A stretch of 31,547 nucleotides of DNA from J005 sp964613235 (GCA_964613235.1 CAZTGM010000015.1:1-31547); one strand, 5' to 3'; positions 7,964-17,338 are shown, numbered from the stretch's first letter. Made by a program: numbers and translations. Notes: a model not told the origin generated them from the sequence alone.

Positions 7964-8785
7964 ATGATGGCATCGATGGTGATCGTGTTTCGGGAAATGC
8001 TGGAAATGGTATTGGTTATCGGCGTGTTGCTGGCGGTCACGGGTGGCATGACTGCAGCACGTTACCGGATTGTATGGGGTGTTGTGTCGGGTTTGTGCGG
8101 CGCGGTTGTCGTAGCCTTGCTCATGGAGCAAATGGAAAATGCCTTTGATGGCGATGGCGAGTTTCTCTTCAATGCTGTGGTATTATTCCTTGCCGCAATC
8201 ATGCTGGCTTGGACTGTGCTGTGGATGTCCCGCCATGGTCGGGAAGTGAGCACAAAGCTCAAACGTGTCGGTGTCTCGGTAACGGAGGGTACATTACCGC
8301 AGACAGCCTTGCTGGTTGTCAGTTTTGCGGCAGTGATGCGCGAAGGTTCCGAAGCCGTATTTTTCCTTTTTGGTGCAGCGCGTACCGTGCCTGAGGATGG
8401 CGGCATGTTTTTGCTGGGCGGCATACTGGGTGCCGCAGTCGCCCTGTTGCTGGGTTGTGTGATGTATGTTGGTCTGGTGCGTATTCCTGTGCAGCGGTTG
8501 TTTCGTGTTGCTGGCTGGCTGCTGATGTTACTGGCGGCCGGCATGGCTTCGCAGGCGGTGTGGAACCTGGTTGTTATCGGCCGTCTGCCGGCATTGATCG
8601 ATCCTGTGTGGAATCTTGCCGCCTGGTTGCCGCAGGACAGCCTGTTTGGCGAGTTACTGCATGTGATGGTGGGGTATGATGAGGCGCCAAGCGGTATGCA
8701 GTTACTGGTATTCCTGCTTTTCCTGGGTGCGTTGAGCGTTTGCCATTACCGCTTGCAGCTGACAAGCCTGCACCGGCCTGCGTAA
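7964..8785 (+). CDS. FTR1-family iron permease
   Basis: FTR1/EfeU/FtrC permeases move iron across the inner membrane using paired RExxE motifs in membrane helices. ATG 7964 is chosen because AGAGGAGAG lies at 7948-7956. The protein is 273 residues with about seven hydrophobic segments. The first motif is FREMLE near residue 9 and the second MREGSE near residue 127; both keep the RExxE glutamates thought to bind iron. The size and motif spelling resemble the FtrC-like branch more than E. coli EfeU. No periplasmic partner (EfeO/EfeB, P19/FtrA) is adjacent, so it may act alone or with genes elsewhere. The Fur box upstream supports an iron role. It converges with malQ, four bases away. Confidence 0.85.
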   Translation: MMASMVIVFREMLEMVLVIGVLLAVTGGMTAARYRIVWGVVSGLCGAVVVALLMEQMENAFDGDGEFLFNAVVLFLAAIMLAWTVLWMSRHGREVSTKLKRVGVSVTEGTLPQTALLVVSFAAVMREGSEAVFFLFGAARTVPEDGGMFLLGGILGAAVALLLGCVMYVGLVRIPVQRLFRVAGWLLMLLAAGMASQAVWNLVVIGRLPALIDPVWNLAAWLPQDSLFGELLHVMVGYDEAPSGMQLLVFLLFLGALSVCHYRLQLTSLHRPA

Positions 8786-8789
8786 GCGA

Positions 8790-10265
8790 TTACACACGCC
8801 CGTAGCGTTGATTCAGCGCTGCGGCACGTGCCCATGGCGGATCGTTTTCCGCCGGGATGCCAGACAGACGCCATTGCCAGTTTCCTCCCAGTGTACCGGG
8901 AGTGTTAAAACGTGATTCACTACCCAGTTCCAGCAAATCCTGCATGGGGATGATCGCCAGGTGAGCGATGGAAGCGATTGCGGTTTCAATCAGTGCCCAG
9001 GGCATGTCATCGGCTTTGCAATGCAGGTGTTTCATGACTCTCTGTCTGCTGGCTTCATCGAGCTGTCCGAACCAGCCCATGGTTGTATCGTTGTCATGCG
9101 TTCCGGTATAGACGACGCTGTTGATATCATGGTGCTCGGGAAGATATGGATTGTCGGCATGGCCGTCGAAAGCAAATTGCAGGATTTTCATGCCGGGCAG
9201 ATCAAACGATTCACGTAAGCGGTTGACTTCCTCCGTGATGATGCCGAGATCTTCAGCTACCAGGGGCAGGTTGCTGAAGTGCTGTTTGAGTGTATGCAGC
9301 AGTTCATGGCCCGGTGCAGGCAGCCATTCACCGATGATGCCATCCTCGCTTTCGCCAGGAATAGCCCAGTAGGATTCCAGTCCCCTGAAATGATCGATGC
9401 GCACCAGATGCATGCGCTCCAGTTGACGCTGCAGACGACGATGCCACCATTGGAAATCATCTTCTTGCATGCATTCCCAGCGATACAGAGGGTTGCCCCA
9501 ACGCTGACCGGTGGCCGAGAAATAGTCTGGCGGTACACCAGCTACATGATCGCACAGTCCTTGTGCATTGATCGTGAATAGATCAGGTGATGACCAGACA
9601 TCGGCGGAATCGTGCGCGACATAGATGGGCAGATCCCCGAACAACAGGATATCATGCTGTTCGGCATATGCCTTGATGGCCTGCCACTGCTGGTCGAACA
9701 GAAACTGTTCAAAAATGATCTGTTTGATCATGTCCTGATGCCGGTTGCGGATCTCTGTCAGGGTGTCGGTATGGCGATCGCGTAATGTTTCGGGCCATTG
9801 CCACCAGGCTTTGCCCGCATGCAATTGTTTGAGGACGGAAAACAGCACGAAATCATCCAGCCAGTAAGCCTGTTGCAGCGTAAAGGAAGTGATATTCGCA
9901 CGTAATTTTGGATCGGTTGCCTGTTGTCGCCAGAAATTATCGGCAGCATGGCGGAGACAATGGTGATGCCGCTCTGCATCCATGTCCGGCTCGATAGTTT
10001 CTGGCGTCAGCCAGCCGCGTTCCACGCAGTCTTCGAGATCGATCAACAGCGGATTGCCAGCAAATGAGGATAGCGATTCATAGGGTGAACTGTGATCATG
10101 TGTCGGACCAAGCGGCAGAAATTGCCAGACGGAAAAGCCGCCGCTGCGCATGGCATTCAGCCATGCGATGGCTTGCCTGCCCAGCGTGCCGACAGGTCCC
10201 GGCCCTGGCAGTGAGGAAACATGCAGCAGGACGCCCGCCCGACGGCGGTCAATCCATGTGCTCAC
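8790..10265 (-). CDS. malQ: 4-alpha-glucanotransferase (amylomaltase, GH77)
   Basis: MalQ transfers alpha-1,4-glucan segments between maltodextrins, allowing short chains from glycogen breakdown to be rebuilt and recycled. The 491-residue protein has all GH77 catalytic regions: RIDHFRG with the nucleophile Asp291, AEDLG with acid/base Glu338, and THDNDTTMGW with Asp391. These sit close to the Thermus numbering (293, 340, 395). The N-terminus carries RAGVLLHVSSLPGP and the substrate loop SPYESLSSFAGNPLLIDL. The compact length is typical of bacterial amylomaltases without the E. coli N-terminal extension. The start is GTG at 10265-10263, sharing a GTGA overlap with the GH57 gene upstream. With no clear ribosome site of its own, it is probably translationally coupled. 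Confidence 0.95.
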   Translation of the reverse strand: MSTWIDRRRAGVLLHVSSLPGPGPVGTLGRQAIAWLNAMRSGGFSVWQFLPLGPTHDHSSPYESLSSFAGNPLLIDLEDCVERGWLTPETIEPDMDAERHHHCLRHAADNFWRQQATDPKLRANITSFTLQQAYWLDDFVLFSVLKQLHAGKAWWQWPETLRDRHTDTLTEIRNRHQDMIKQIIFEQFLFDQQWQAIKAYAEQHDILLFGDLPIYVAHDSADVWSSPDLFTINAQGLCDHVAGVPPDYFSATGQRWGNPLYRWECMQEDDFQWWHRRLQRQLERMHLVRIDHFRGLESYWAIPGESEDGIIGEWLPAPGHELLHTLKQHFSNLPLVAEDLGIITEEVNRLRESFDLPGMKILQFAFDGHADNPYLPEHHDINSVVYTGTHDNDTTMGWFGQLDEASRQRVMKHLHCKADDMPWALIETAIASIAHLAIIPMQDLLELGSESRFNTPGTLGGNWQWRLSGIPAENDPPWARAAALNQRYGRV

Positions 10266-11959
10266 GAATCGGCGCCGCCCCGGCGCATCGTACCACTGCC
10301 TTCCGCATCGCCGCCACCGGCTGAAATGGCGGGAGACAGTGATGCGGGAACCGGTTGATTAAGCAGCATGTACAGTTTTTTCAGATGTTGACGGTAGAGG
10401 TGATCGAAATCCCGCACGACATCACCAGGATTATAATCACCAAACCACCAGCACCAGTCCGAACCTTCACAGATACGCAATTGCTCTTCGGCTGCGGCAC
10501 GCTGTGCATCACTAAGCTGGTCGATGTGGGCATCGAATGTCTTTTTGGCTTCGATCAGCAATTCCCAGCCGCGTGTTTTGGCCGGATCACCGATCCAGGT
10601 GGACAGGTTTCCGTAGACCCAGGAGCCGGATACCAGATGCGGCAGGCGGTCGGTTGCCGGATGCTGCTGCAAATATTCGCTGAAGGTGGTCAACTCATAA
10701 TCGGCATGTTCGGCAATGCTTTGATAGAGCAGGGTCAGGAATGGCAGTGCATTCTGATAATAATGTTCCCATGCATTTTCACCATCCATGATAATAGCCA
10801 CAACAGGTGCTTCCATGCCTTGTGTGCGATGGTGGATACTGGCCAGTTCATGCATGAAATGATTGACGGCATCCTGTGTTTCCCAGCGTGAATATTCAAA
10901 TCCGATCAGATCCGATAACCGGTCATCACGGAAGAAACAGGTGATTTGCTCATCGCCTCCGCCAATCAGCCAGGGATGATACAGGTCTCGGTTCCCCTGC
11001 TGTTCGCGTACATTGTAGCGCAGGGAGTGATGCAGCACCGATTCGCCGGTGGCACACCACTGAAAGCCGGCCTGGCCCAACAGCGCAAGCGAGGCTTCGG
11101 ATACGGCGCCCTCTGCCGGCCAGCAACCATTCGGCTTTTGTCCGAATACATGCATATGGCTGTCGATTGCAAGACGGATATGATCTTCGGCACGTTCCAT
11201 GCCGCCGGGATAGGGTTCTGCAGGGATCAATGCTTCAGGCACGGTTTCGCGGGCGGTATTGAAGTCCAGCATCAGCGGCATGATCGGATGCGCATACGGC
11301 GTCGTGGTCAGTTCGATCTTGCCGTTTTCCACCAGCTTGCGATGTTTGGCCGGAATATCACTGAGCAGGGAGGCAATCAGCGTGAGCAGGTCACGACGAT
11401 CCTGATAGGTGAAGGCTTTGGCTTTTTCGGTCAGGCGACGGGCAACGAAACTATGCTGCAGCATGGTTTCGCCCAGCCAGCCCAGATGATACCAGGTGAC
11501 AAGATCAGTAAAGAAGCTGTCACCGAGATACAACACGGCATCATTGTTTTTGGCATGTTCGGCCATGTGCCACAGGCGCGAAAAGGCCGGATAGCGATGC
11601 ATATTGCGTTCATGATTCAGGCGAAAGCATGTTTCCAGTAGATAGTTGCGTTCATCCCGGCTGTAGTTGCCCTGTTTGTGTGCCAGGGCGCTGAGCAACG
11701 GATCATTCAGTTCCGTGATTTTGCCATCGAGAAAGTTTTTCAGATGTTCGGCATAGTCTTTAATCTGGGCTGTCAGTGAGGGTACATAATTGATGACCGC
11801 ACGTGCACCGGGTATTTGCGAAATGATTTCCGCCATATCGGTGTAATCCTTCATCGCATGCAGATAGACCCATGGCAGGTGATAGCGCCCGGTATCAGCT
11901 TCCCGATAAAAGGGCTGATGCATGTGCCAGTAAAAGACAACGGATAAAGGCTTGCTCAT
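10262..11959 (-). CDS. GH57 family glycoside hydrolase (amylase/amylopullulanase-like)
   Basis: GH57 enzymes act on alpha-glucans with retention of configuration. The conserved regions appear in order in this 565-residue protein: HMHQP at residues 12-16; GKIELTTTPYAHPI near 210; GCWPAEGAVSE with the likely nucleophile Glu283; and IMDGENAWEHY with the likely acid/base Asp392. This spacing resembles the Thermococcus amylopullulanase pair (E291, D394). No signal peptide is present, so it should act in the cytoplasm. AAGGAG precedes ATG 11959. The last 20 or so residues are Gly/Ala/Ser-rich and probably disordered. Position beside malQ, glgC, pgm and glgB points to turnover or remodelling of glycogen. 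Exact activity (amylase, debranching, transferase) cannot be read from sequence. Confidence 0.88.
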   Translation of the reverse strand: MSKPLSVVFYWHMHQPFYREADTGRYHLPWVYLHAMKDYTDMAEIISQIPGARAVINYVPSLTAQIKDYAEHLKNFLDGKITELNDPLLSALAHKQGNYSRDERNYLLETCFRLNHERNMHRYPAFSRLWHMAEHAKNNDAVLYLGDSFFTDLVTWYHLGWLGETMLQHSFVARRLTEKAKAFTYQDRRDLLTLIASLLSDIPAKHRKLVENGKIELTTTPYAHPIMPLMLDFNTARETVPEALIPAEPYPGGMERAEDHIRLAIDSHMHVFGQKPNGCWPAEGAVSEASLALLGQAGFQWCATGESVLHHSLRYNVREQQGNRDLYHPWLIGGGDEQITCFFRDDRLSDLIGFEYSRWETQDAVNHFMHELASIHHRTQGMEAPVVAIIMDGENAWEHYYQNALPFLTLLYQSIAEHADYELTTFSEYLQQHPATDRLPHLVSGSWVYGNLSTWIGDPAKTRGWELLIEAKKTFDAHIDQLSDAQRAAAEEQLRICEGSDWCWWFGDYNPGDVVRDFDHLYRQHLKKLYMLLNQPVPASLSPAISAGGGDAEGSGTMRRGGADS

Positions 11960-12029
11960 GAATGACTCCTTGCCGAGCTGTGATCCGGCATGCTGTCAAA
12001 GTCTGGCATGCCTGCAAGCTCTCGTTGCG

Positions 12030-13292
12030 CTACAGTGCGTGTAAATGCTGGCCGAGCATTTCCGGGGTTACCAAAACCACACCGCCTTCACTGACATAAA
12101 AACGACTGGCGTCTTGCTCCGGACTTTCACCGATGACAGTGCCTTCCGGAATGACCGTTCCTTTATCGATAACGCATTTATTCAGGCGACAATTGCGACG
12201 GATTTCCACATCGGGAAGGACGACACAGTCGGTGATCTCCGAATAGGAATGTATACGCACATTGGAAAACAGTACGGAATGACGGACGACGGAGCCGGTA
12301 ATCAGGCAGCCGCCGGAAACCAGCGAGTCCACGGCATGACCGCGGCGGTCATCATCGTCAAAAACGAATTTGGCCGGCGGCAGCTGTTCCTGATAGGTCC
12401 AGATCGGCCAGTTCTGGTCATACATATCCAGTTCGGGCTCCAGATTGGCCAGATCGATATTGGCTTCCCAGTAGGCATCGATGGTGCCGACATCGCGCCA
12501 GTATTGCGGCGATCCGGTATTGGCGTTCATGAAGCGAAAGGCGAATACATTGGCATTTTCAATTGCCGAGGGGAGAATGTCCTTGCCGAAATCATGGCTG
12601 GATGTGGCGGACCTGGCATCGGAGACAAGGCGGTCGCGCAGGAACCCGGCGGAAAAGACATAAATGCCCATCGATGCGAGCGCCTTGCTGTCATCGCCGG
12701 GCATGGGTTTTGGATTCTCCGGTTTCTCGGTAAATTCAATGATGCGATGTTCATCATCCACGGCCATAACGCCGAAAGCCCTGGCTTCGTCGATGCTGAC
12801 AGGGATACAGCCGACCGTGATGTCTGCTCCGGCGGCAGCATGGGCGGCAATCATTTTGCCGTAATCCATTTTGTAAATATGGTCGCCGGCCAGAATCAGT
12901 ACATAATCCGGATTATAATGCCGGATGATGTCCAGGTTCTGATAGATGGCATCGGCAGTACCCTCATACCAGCCTTCGCCCATACGTTGCTGGGCCGACA
13001 GCACCTCGACAAATTCGCCAAACTGACCGGACAGGCTGCTCCAGCCGCGCTGCAGATGACGTTGTAGCGAGTGCGATTTGTACTGGGTGAGCACGGAAAT
13101 GCGCCGAATGCCGGAATTAATGCAGTTAGACATCGGAAAGTCGATGATGCGGAATTTGCCGCCAAAGGGCACGGCAGGTTTGGCACGCCATTCGGTCAAT
13201 GCTTTCAGTCTTGAACCTTTGCCGCCGGCCAGCACCAGCGCGACGGTATTGGCCGTCAGCTTACTGATATTGCGTTCCATGATCGGTCCCAT
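12030..13292 (-). CDS. glgC: Glucose-1-phosphate adenylyltransferase (ADP-glucose pyrophosphorylase)
   Basis: GlgC makes ADP-glucose from ATP and glucose-1-phosphate, the committed and usually allosterically controlled step of bacterial glycogen synthesis. The 420-residue protein has the nucleotidyltransferase motif LAGGKGSRL at 21-29, the PFGGKFRIIDFPMSNC segment, ILAGDHIYKMDY around the catalytic Asp, and ITEFTEKP-type sugar-binding residues (IIEFTEKPE). The C-terminal third is a left-handed beta-helix-type regulatory domain (about 300-420). GGGGAGAG lies 6 bases before ATG 13292; a second in-frame ATG at 13280 is less well placed. It is transcribed away from pgm and towards the GH57 gene, with a 70-base gap that holds a GGCATGC/GCATGCC inverted repeat (11987-12012) but no T-run. 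Confidence 0.96.
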   Translation of the reverse strand: MGPIMERNISKLTANTVALVLAGGKGSRLKALTEWRAKPAVPFGGKFRIIDFPMSNCINSGIRRISVLTQYKSHSLQRHLQRGWSSLSGQFGEFVEVLSAQQRMGEGWYEGTADAIYQNLDIIRHYNPDYVLILAGDHIYKMDYGKMIAAHAAAGADITVGCIPVSIDEARAFGVMAVDDEHRIIEFTEKPENPKPMPGDDSKALASMGIYVFSAGFLRDRLVSDARSATSSHDFGKDILPSAIENANVFAFRFMNANTGSPQYWRDVGTIDAYWEANIDLANLEPELDMYDQNWPIWTYQEQLPPAKFVFDDDDRRGHAVDSLVSGGCLITGSVVRHSVLFSNVRIHSYSEITDCVVLPDVEIRRNCRLNKCVIDKGTVIPEGTVIGESPEQDASRFYVSEGGVVLVTPEMLGQHLHAL

Positions 13293-13420
13293 ATCAATCT
13301 CTCCCCGGATTAATGTTTGACAGGCATTCTATCACACAGGGGCCTGCAAGGCCATGCCATTTGCCGCGTGAACTGACATCCCGTTTCAATTAGCATGAGG
13401 CGCACGCGGGAGGTGAGTGC
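13293..13420. promoter_or_regulatory. Divergent control region between glgC and pgm
   Basis: This 128-base gap must hold the promoters for both arms of the glycogen island. A perfect TTGACA is present at 13317-13322 on the plus strand, but no good -10 follows at the right distance. TAGAAT on the minus strand (13325-13330) could be a -10 box for glgC. Neither promoter can be fixed by eye. The pgm ribosome site GGGAGGTGA ends the region. Confidence 0.4.
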
Positions 13421-15052
13421 ATGGAAGTTCAGTCGGTTTCAACGACGCCATTTGATGATCAGCGACCGGGCACGTCCGGCCTGCGCAAAAAGGTCAGGGT
13501 GTTTCAGCAGCAGCATTATCTGGAGAACTTTGTCCAGTCCGTGTTCGACAGTATCGGCGATTTTCAGGGGCGTACGCTGGTTGTGGGTGGCGACGGCCGT
13601 TATTACAATCGTCAGGCGATTCAGACGATTCTGAAAATGGCGGCAGCCAATGGTTTCGGCAAGGTGCTGGTCGGGCAGGGCGGCATTTTGTCGACACCGG
13701 CTGCGTCATGCGTCATTCGCAAGTATCAGGCGCATGGCGGCCTGATACTGTCAGCCAGTCATAATCCGGGAGGGCCGGATGAGGATTTCGGCATCAAATA
13801 CAATATCGGTAACGGCGGGCCGGCACCGGAAGTGGTGACCGAGCGTGTTTTTGCCAGAACGCAGTCGATTGACCGCTATCGGATTATTGCAGCGGATGAT
13901 GTGCCGCTGGATATTATCGGAGCATATGCACTGGGTGGCATGCAGGTCGAGGTTATCGACCCGGTGGCCGATTATGCCGAACTGATGCAGTCGCTGTTCG
14001 ATTTCGATGCCATCCGCCAGCTTTTGAGCAGTGGCTTCAGCACGAAGTTTGATGCCATGCATGCCGTGACCGGTCCATATGCCAGGGTCATTATCGAGGG
14101 TATGCTCGGTGCGCCTGATGGTACGGTGATGAATGGTGAGCCGAAGGAAGATTTCGGTGGCGGCCATCCCGATCCCAATCTGACCTATGCGAAGGCCTTG
14201 GTGGACGTGATGTTTGGTGAGCATGCTTCCGATTTTGGAGCCGCTTCCGATGGTGATGGCGATCGCAATATGATTCTCGGCAAGCGTTTTTTCGTCACGC
14301 CCAGCGATTCGCTGGCCATTCTGGCAGCCAATGCAGGGCTGGTGCCAGGTTATAGCCGGGGCATTGCCGGCATTGCCCGTTCGATGCCGACGTCGGCTGC
14401 GGCTGATCGTGTGGCTTCAGCGCTGGGCCTGGATTGTTACGAAACGCCGACTGGCTGGAAGTTTTTCGGCAATCTCATGGATGCAGGCAAGGTAACATTA
14501 TGCGGTGAGGAGTCATTCGGCACCGGTTCCGATCATGTACGTGAAAAGGACGGGTTGTGGGCGGTATTGTTCTGGCTGAATATTCTGGCTGTGCGCAGAC
14601 AGAGTGTAGAAACGATTGTACGCGAGCACTGGCAGCGTTTCGGGCGCAATTATTATTCGCGGCATGACTACGAAGGCGTGGATGCAGATGCGGCTGCGGC
14701 CGTGTTGCAACGGGTGCGTGATCAGTTCGTGACTTTGCCTGGTCAGCGGTTGGCAGGTCGGCTGGTGCAAAGTTGTGATGATTTTGCCTATACCGACCCG
14801 GTGGATGGCAGCATCAGTCGCAATCAGGGCGTACGTGTGTTGTTCGAGGATGGTTCGCGTATGATATTCCGTCTCTCTGGCACCGGTACCAGTGGCGCAA
14901 CCGTGCGTTTGTATCTGGAATCGTACGAACCCGACGCGAGTCGGCATATGCTGGATGCGCAGGAGGCTTTGGCTGGTCTGATACAGGCTGCTGATGCGAT
15001 ATCTGGCTTGCGTGAACTGACTGGTCGCGACCGGCCGACGGTGATCACCTGA
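13421..15052 (+). CDS. pgm: Phosphoglucomutase (alpha-D-glucose phosphate-specific)
   Basis: Pgm interconverts glucose-6-phosphate and glucose-1-phosphate, feeding GlgC and also nucleotide-sugar synthesis. The 543-residue protein has the four-domain phosphohexomutase layout. The catalytic phosphoserine lies in SASHNPGG (Ser113), the Mg-binding loop is DGDGDRN (277-283), the sugar loop is GEESFGTGSDH, and the phosphate loop RLSGTGTSGATVRLY is near the C-terminus. The PGTSGLRKKV start motif is that of the alpha-glucose-specific group (Pgm of plants and animals, and cyanobacteria/proteobacteria) rather than ManB/AlgC. ATG 13421 follows GGGAGGTGA with good spacing. The stop TGA overlaps an ATG at 15052, so glgB is co-transcribed. 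Confidence 0.95.
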   Translation: MEVQSVSTTPFDDQRPGTSGLRKKVRVFQQQHYLENFVQSVFDSIGDFQGRTLVVGGDGRYYNRQAIQTILKMAAANGFGKVLVGQGGILSTPAASCVIRKYQAHGGLILSASHNPGGPDEDFGIKYNIGNGGPAPEVVTERVFARTQSIDRYRIIAADDVPLDIIGAYALGGMQVEVIDPVADYAELMQSLFDFDAIRQLLSSGFSTKFDAMHAVTGPYARVIIEGMLGAPDGTVMNGEPKEDFGGGHPDPNLTYAKALVDVMFGEHASDFGAASDGDGDRNMILGKRFFVTPSDSLAILAANAGLVPGYSRGIAGIARSMPTSAAADRVASALGLDCYETPTGWKFFGNLMDAGKVTLCGEESFGTGSDHVREKDGLWAVLFWLNILAVRRQSVETIVREHWQRFGRNYYSRHDYEGVDADAAAAVLQRVRDQFVTLPGQRLAGRLVQSCDDFAYTDPVDGSISRNQGVRVLFEDGSRMIFRLSGTGTSGATVRLYLESYEPDASRHMLDAQEALAGLIQAADAISGLRELTGRDRPTVIT

Positions 15053-15090
15053 TGGGTGATGGAAACGATAAAGGGCAGAAAGGGGCGGAT

Positions 15091-17277
15091 ATGAGTGCGA
15101 CACTACACCTGGTGGATGAAGCATGGGCGATTCTGGAGGCTCGCAGTCACGATCCCTTTGGCTGGCTGGGTCGTCATGCGCATGATGTCGCTGGTGTTGT
15201 GGTGCGGGCCTTCAAGCCGCGCGTTCGACACATGTGGCTAGTGAGCGGCGAGGAGACCCTGCCGATGCTGCGAATCGAAGGCACGGATTTCTTCGAGCTG
15301 GCGTGGGAACATGGTGATTTTGATACGCCCTATCGTTTTCGTATCGAAAATCATGAGGGGCATCAGTGGGAAGAAGAGGATGTGTATCGTTTTTCGCCGG
15401 TGCTGGGCGAGCTGGATCTGCATCTGATCGGCGAAGGTAACCATTTTGAGAAATATCGCATCATGGGCGCGCATGTGCGCGAGCATGAGGGGGTAAGTGG
15501 TGTCAGTTTTGCTGTCTGGGCGCCATCGGCACAGCGCGTCAGTGTGATTGGTAATTTCAATCACTGGGACGGACGCGAGCATCCGATGCGGGTACGTGGC
15601 TCGTCCGGTGTTTGGGAAATTTTTATTCCCGGCCTGTGTGAAGGCGAAGTCTACAAGTTTGAAATCCGCGGTTGCCATGGCGAGGTGTTCGAGAAAGCCG
15701 ATCCGTATGCGCAACAGATGGAAGTGCGGCCGAACACGGCCAGTGTGGTGCATAATCCGTGTCAGTATCGCTGGCAGGATCAGGCGTGGATGCAACAGCG
15801 TCCCGAGCGGCAGGCGCTGGACAAGCCGATGAGTATTTACGAGGTACACCTTGGTTCCTGGCGGCGGGCAGGTGATGGTTTTCTTAATTATCGCGACCTA
15901 GCGCATCAGCTGGTCGAGTATTGTCAGTGGATGGGTTATACGCACATCGAGCTGTTACCCATTACTGAACATCCGTTTGACGGATCATGGGGCTATCAGA
16001 CAGTCGGCTATTTTGCGCCGACCAGTCGTTTCGGGTCACCGGATGATTTCCGCTATTTTGTCGATTACTGTCATCAGCACGATATCGGTGTGTTTCTGGA
16101 CTGGGTTCCGGCACATTTTCCGAAAGATGCACATGGACTGGCCCGCTTCGACGGCACAGCGCTGTATGAACATGAAGATCCGCGACTGGGCGAGCATAAG
16201 GACTGGGGTACCTATATCTTCAATTTCGGTCGCAATGAGGTGCGTAATTTTCTCATTGCCTCGGCGTTATTCTGGCTGGATCAGTATCATCTGGACGGCC
16301 TGCGCGTCGATGCCGTGGCATCCATGCTTTATCTCGATTATTCGCGTGAAGAGGGTGAATGGGTGCCCAATAAATTTGGTGGTCGCGAGAATCTGGAGGC
16401 GGTTGAATTCCTCAAGCAGTTCAACTGTCTGGTGCATGAACGCTTCCCCGGTGCGCTTACCATGGCTGAAGAATCCACTTCCTGGCCGATGGTGTCGCGT
16501 CCGACCTACCTGGGTGGTCTGGGCTTTACGATGAAATGGAATATGGGCTGGATGAACGATACGCTCTCCTATTTCAAAGAGGATCCGGTTCATCGCTCCT
16601 ACCATCACCATGCGCTGACGTTTTCCATGGTTTATGCCTTCACGGAGAACTTTATTCTGCCGTTTTCGCATGACGAAGTCGTGCATGGCAAGGGCTCAAT
16701 GCCGGACAAGATGCCGGGCGATGACTGGCAAAAATTCGCCAATCTTCGTGTCTTGTATGCCTATATGTTCACCCACCCGGGCAAAAAACTTCAGTTTATG
16801 GGGCTGGAGTTCGGCCAGTGGCCGGAATGGAATTTTGATACATCCCTGTCATGGGATCAGGCCAACTTTATGCCGCATCGCGGCCTGCAACTGATGATGC
16901 GCGATATGAATCACCTTTATCGGCAGGTGCCGGCATTGCATGAGGTGGATTTTGACGGCGCGGGCTTCCAGTGGATTGATTGCAATGATGCGGAGCAGTC
17001 CATTCTCAGTTATATCCGGCGTGATAAAAATGGCGGTATTGCCGTGGTGGTACTGAATCTGACGCCGGTGGTGCGCGAACATTATCGTCTGGGTGTGCCG
17101 CAGACCGGCTTGTATCGCGAAGTGATGAATACTGATGCCGAAGTCTATGGCGGGTCAAATGTCGGTAATGCGGGTGGTGTGCAGGCCGAGCCACAGGCGT
17201 GGATGGATCAGCCGCATTCAGTATTACTGACGCTGCCACCGCTGTCCTGCCTGGTCTTGCGGCCTGAATCGCCTTAA
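15091..17277 (+). CDS. glgB: 1,4-alpha-glucan branching enzyme (GH13)
   Basis: GlgB cuts alpha-1,4 chains and reattaches them as alpha-1,6 branches, giving glycogen its shape. The protein is 728 residues, the same length as E. coli GlgB. An N-terminal carbohydrate-binding-like region (about 1-110) precedes a second CBM48 domain (WAPSAQRVSVIGNFNHW), the GH13 barrel, and a C-terminal beta domain. The nucleophile Asp407 lies in GLRVDAVASML and the acid/base Glu460 in TMAEES; FSHDEVVHGKGSM is the third catalytic region. ATG 15091 is chosen because AGGGG lies at 15081-15085 and the numbering then agrees with E. coli (D405, E458). An in-frame ATG at 15052, overlapping the pgm stop, is the alternative and would add 13 hydrophilic residues. 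Confidence 0.94.
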   Translation: MSATLHLVDEAWAILEARSHDPFGWLGRHAHDVAGVVVRAFKPRVRHMWLVSGEETLPMLRIEGTDFFELAWEHGDFDTPYRFRIENHEGHQWEEEDVYRFSPVLGELDLHLIGEGNHFEKYRIMGAHVREHEGVSGVSFAVWAPSAQRVSVIGNFNHWDGREHPMRVRGSSGVWEIFIPGLCEGEVYKFEIRGCHGEVFEKADPYAQQMEVRPNTASVVHNPCQYRWQDQAWMQQRPERQALDKPMSIYEVHLGSWRRAGDGFLNYRDLAHQLVEYCQWMGYTHIELLPITEHPFDGSWGYQTVGYFAPTSRFGSPDDFRYFVDYCHQHDIGVFLDWVPAHFPKDAHGLARFDGTALYEHEDPRLGEHKDWGTYIFNFGRNEVRNFLIASALFWLDQYHLDGLRVDAVASMLYLDYSREEGEWVPNKFGGRENLEAVEFLKQFNCLVHERFPGALTMAEESTSWPMVSRPTYLGGLGFTMKWNMGWMNDTLSYFKEDPVHRSYHHHALTFSMVYAFTENFILPFSHDEVVHGKGSMPDKMPGDDWQKFANLRVLYAYMFTHPGKKLQFMGLEFGQWPEWNFDTSLSWDQANFMPHRGLQLMMRDMNHLYRQVPALHEVDFDGAGFQWIDCNDAEQSILSYIRRDKNGGIAVVVLNLTPVVREHYRLGVPQTGLYREVMNTDAEVYGGSNVGNAGGVQAEPQAWMDQPHSVLLTLPPLSCLVLRPESP

Positions 17278-17292
17278 CCCGGATGTTTCACG

Positions 17293-17338
17293 AAGCCCAT
17301 GCGAAGGAATGAAGAAAATCTCGTTGAGTTATGGGCTT
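17293..17338. repeat. Inverted repeat between glgB and gloB
   Basis: AAGCCCAT (17293-17300) and ATGGGCTT (17331-17338) form an 8-bp inverted repeat with a 30-base spacer in the convergent gap, followed by ATATTTGTTT. It begins 16 bases after the glgB stop. It could act as a weak terminator, or be the end of a degraded mobile element together with the adjacent remnant. No mobile element can be named from the sequence. Confidence 0.4.

Noticed and set aside
10946..11641. Plus-strand open frame opposite the GH57 gene
   Set aside because: Antisense shadow; the minus-strand reading has the GH57 catalytic motifs.
11987..12012. GGCATGC/GCATGCC inverted repeat between glgC and the GH57 gene, considered as a terminator
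   Set aside because: No T-run on the transcribed (minus) strand, and the core GCATGC is self-complementary, so chance is likely.
12045..13067. Plus-strand open frame (about 340 codons) opposite glgC
   Set aside because: Antisense shadow of a clear GlgC with all motifs; no ribosome site and no recognisable domain.
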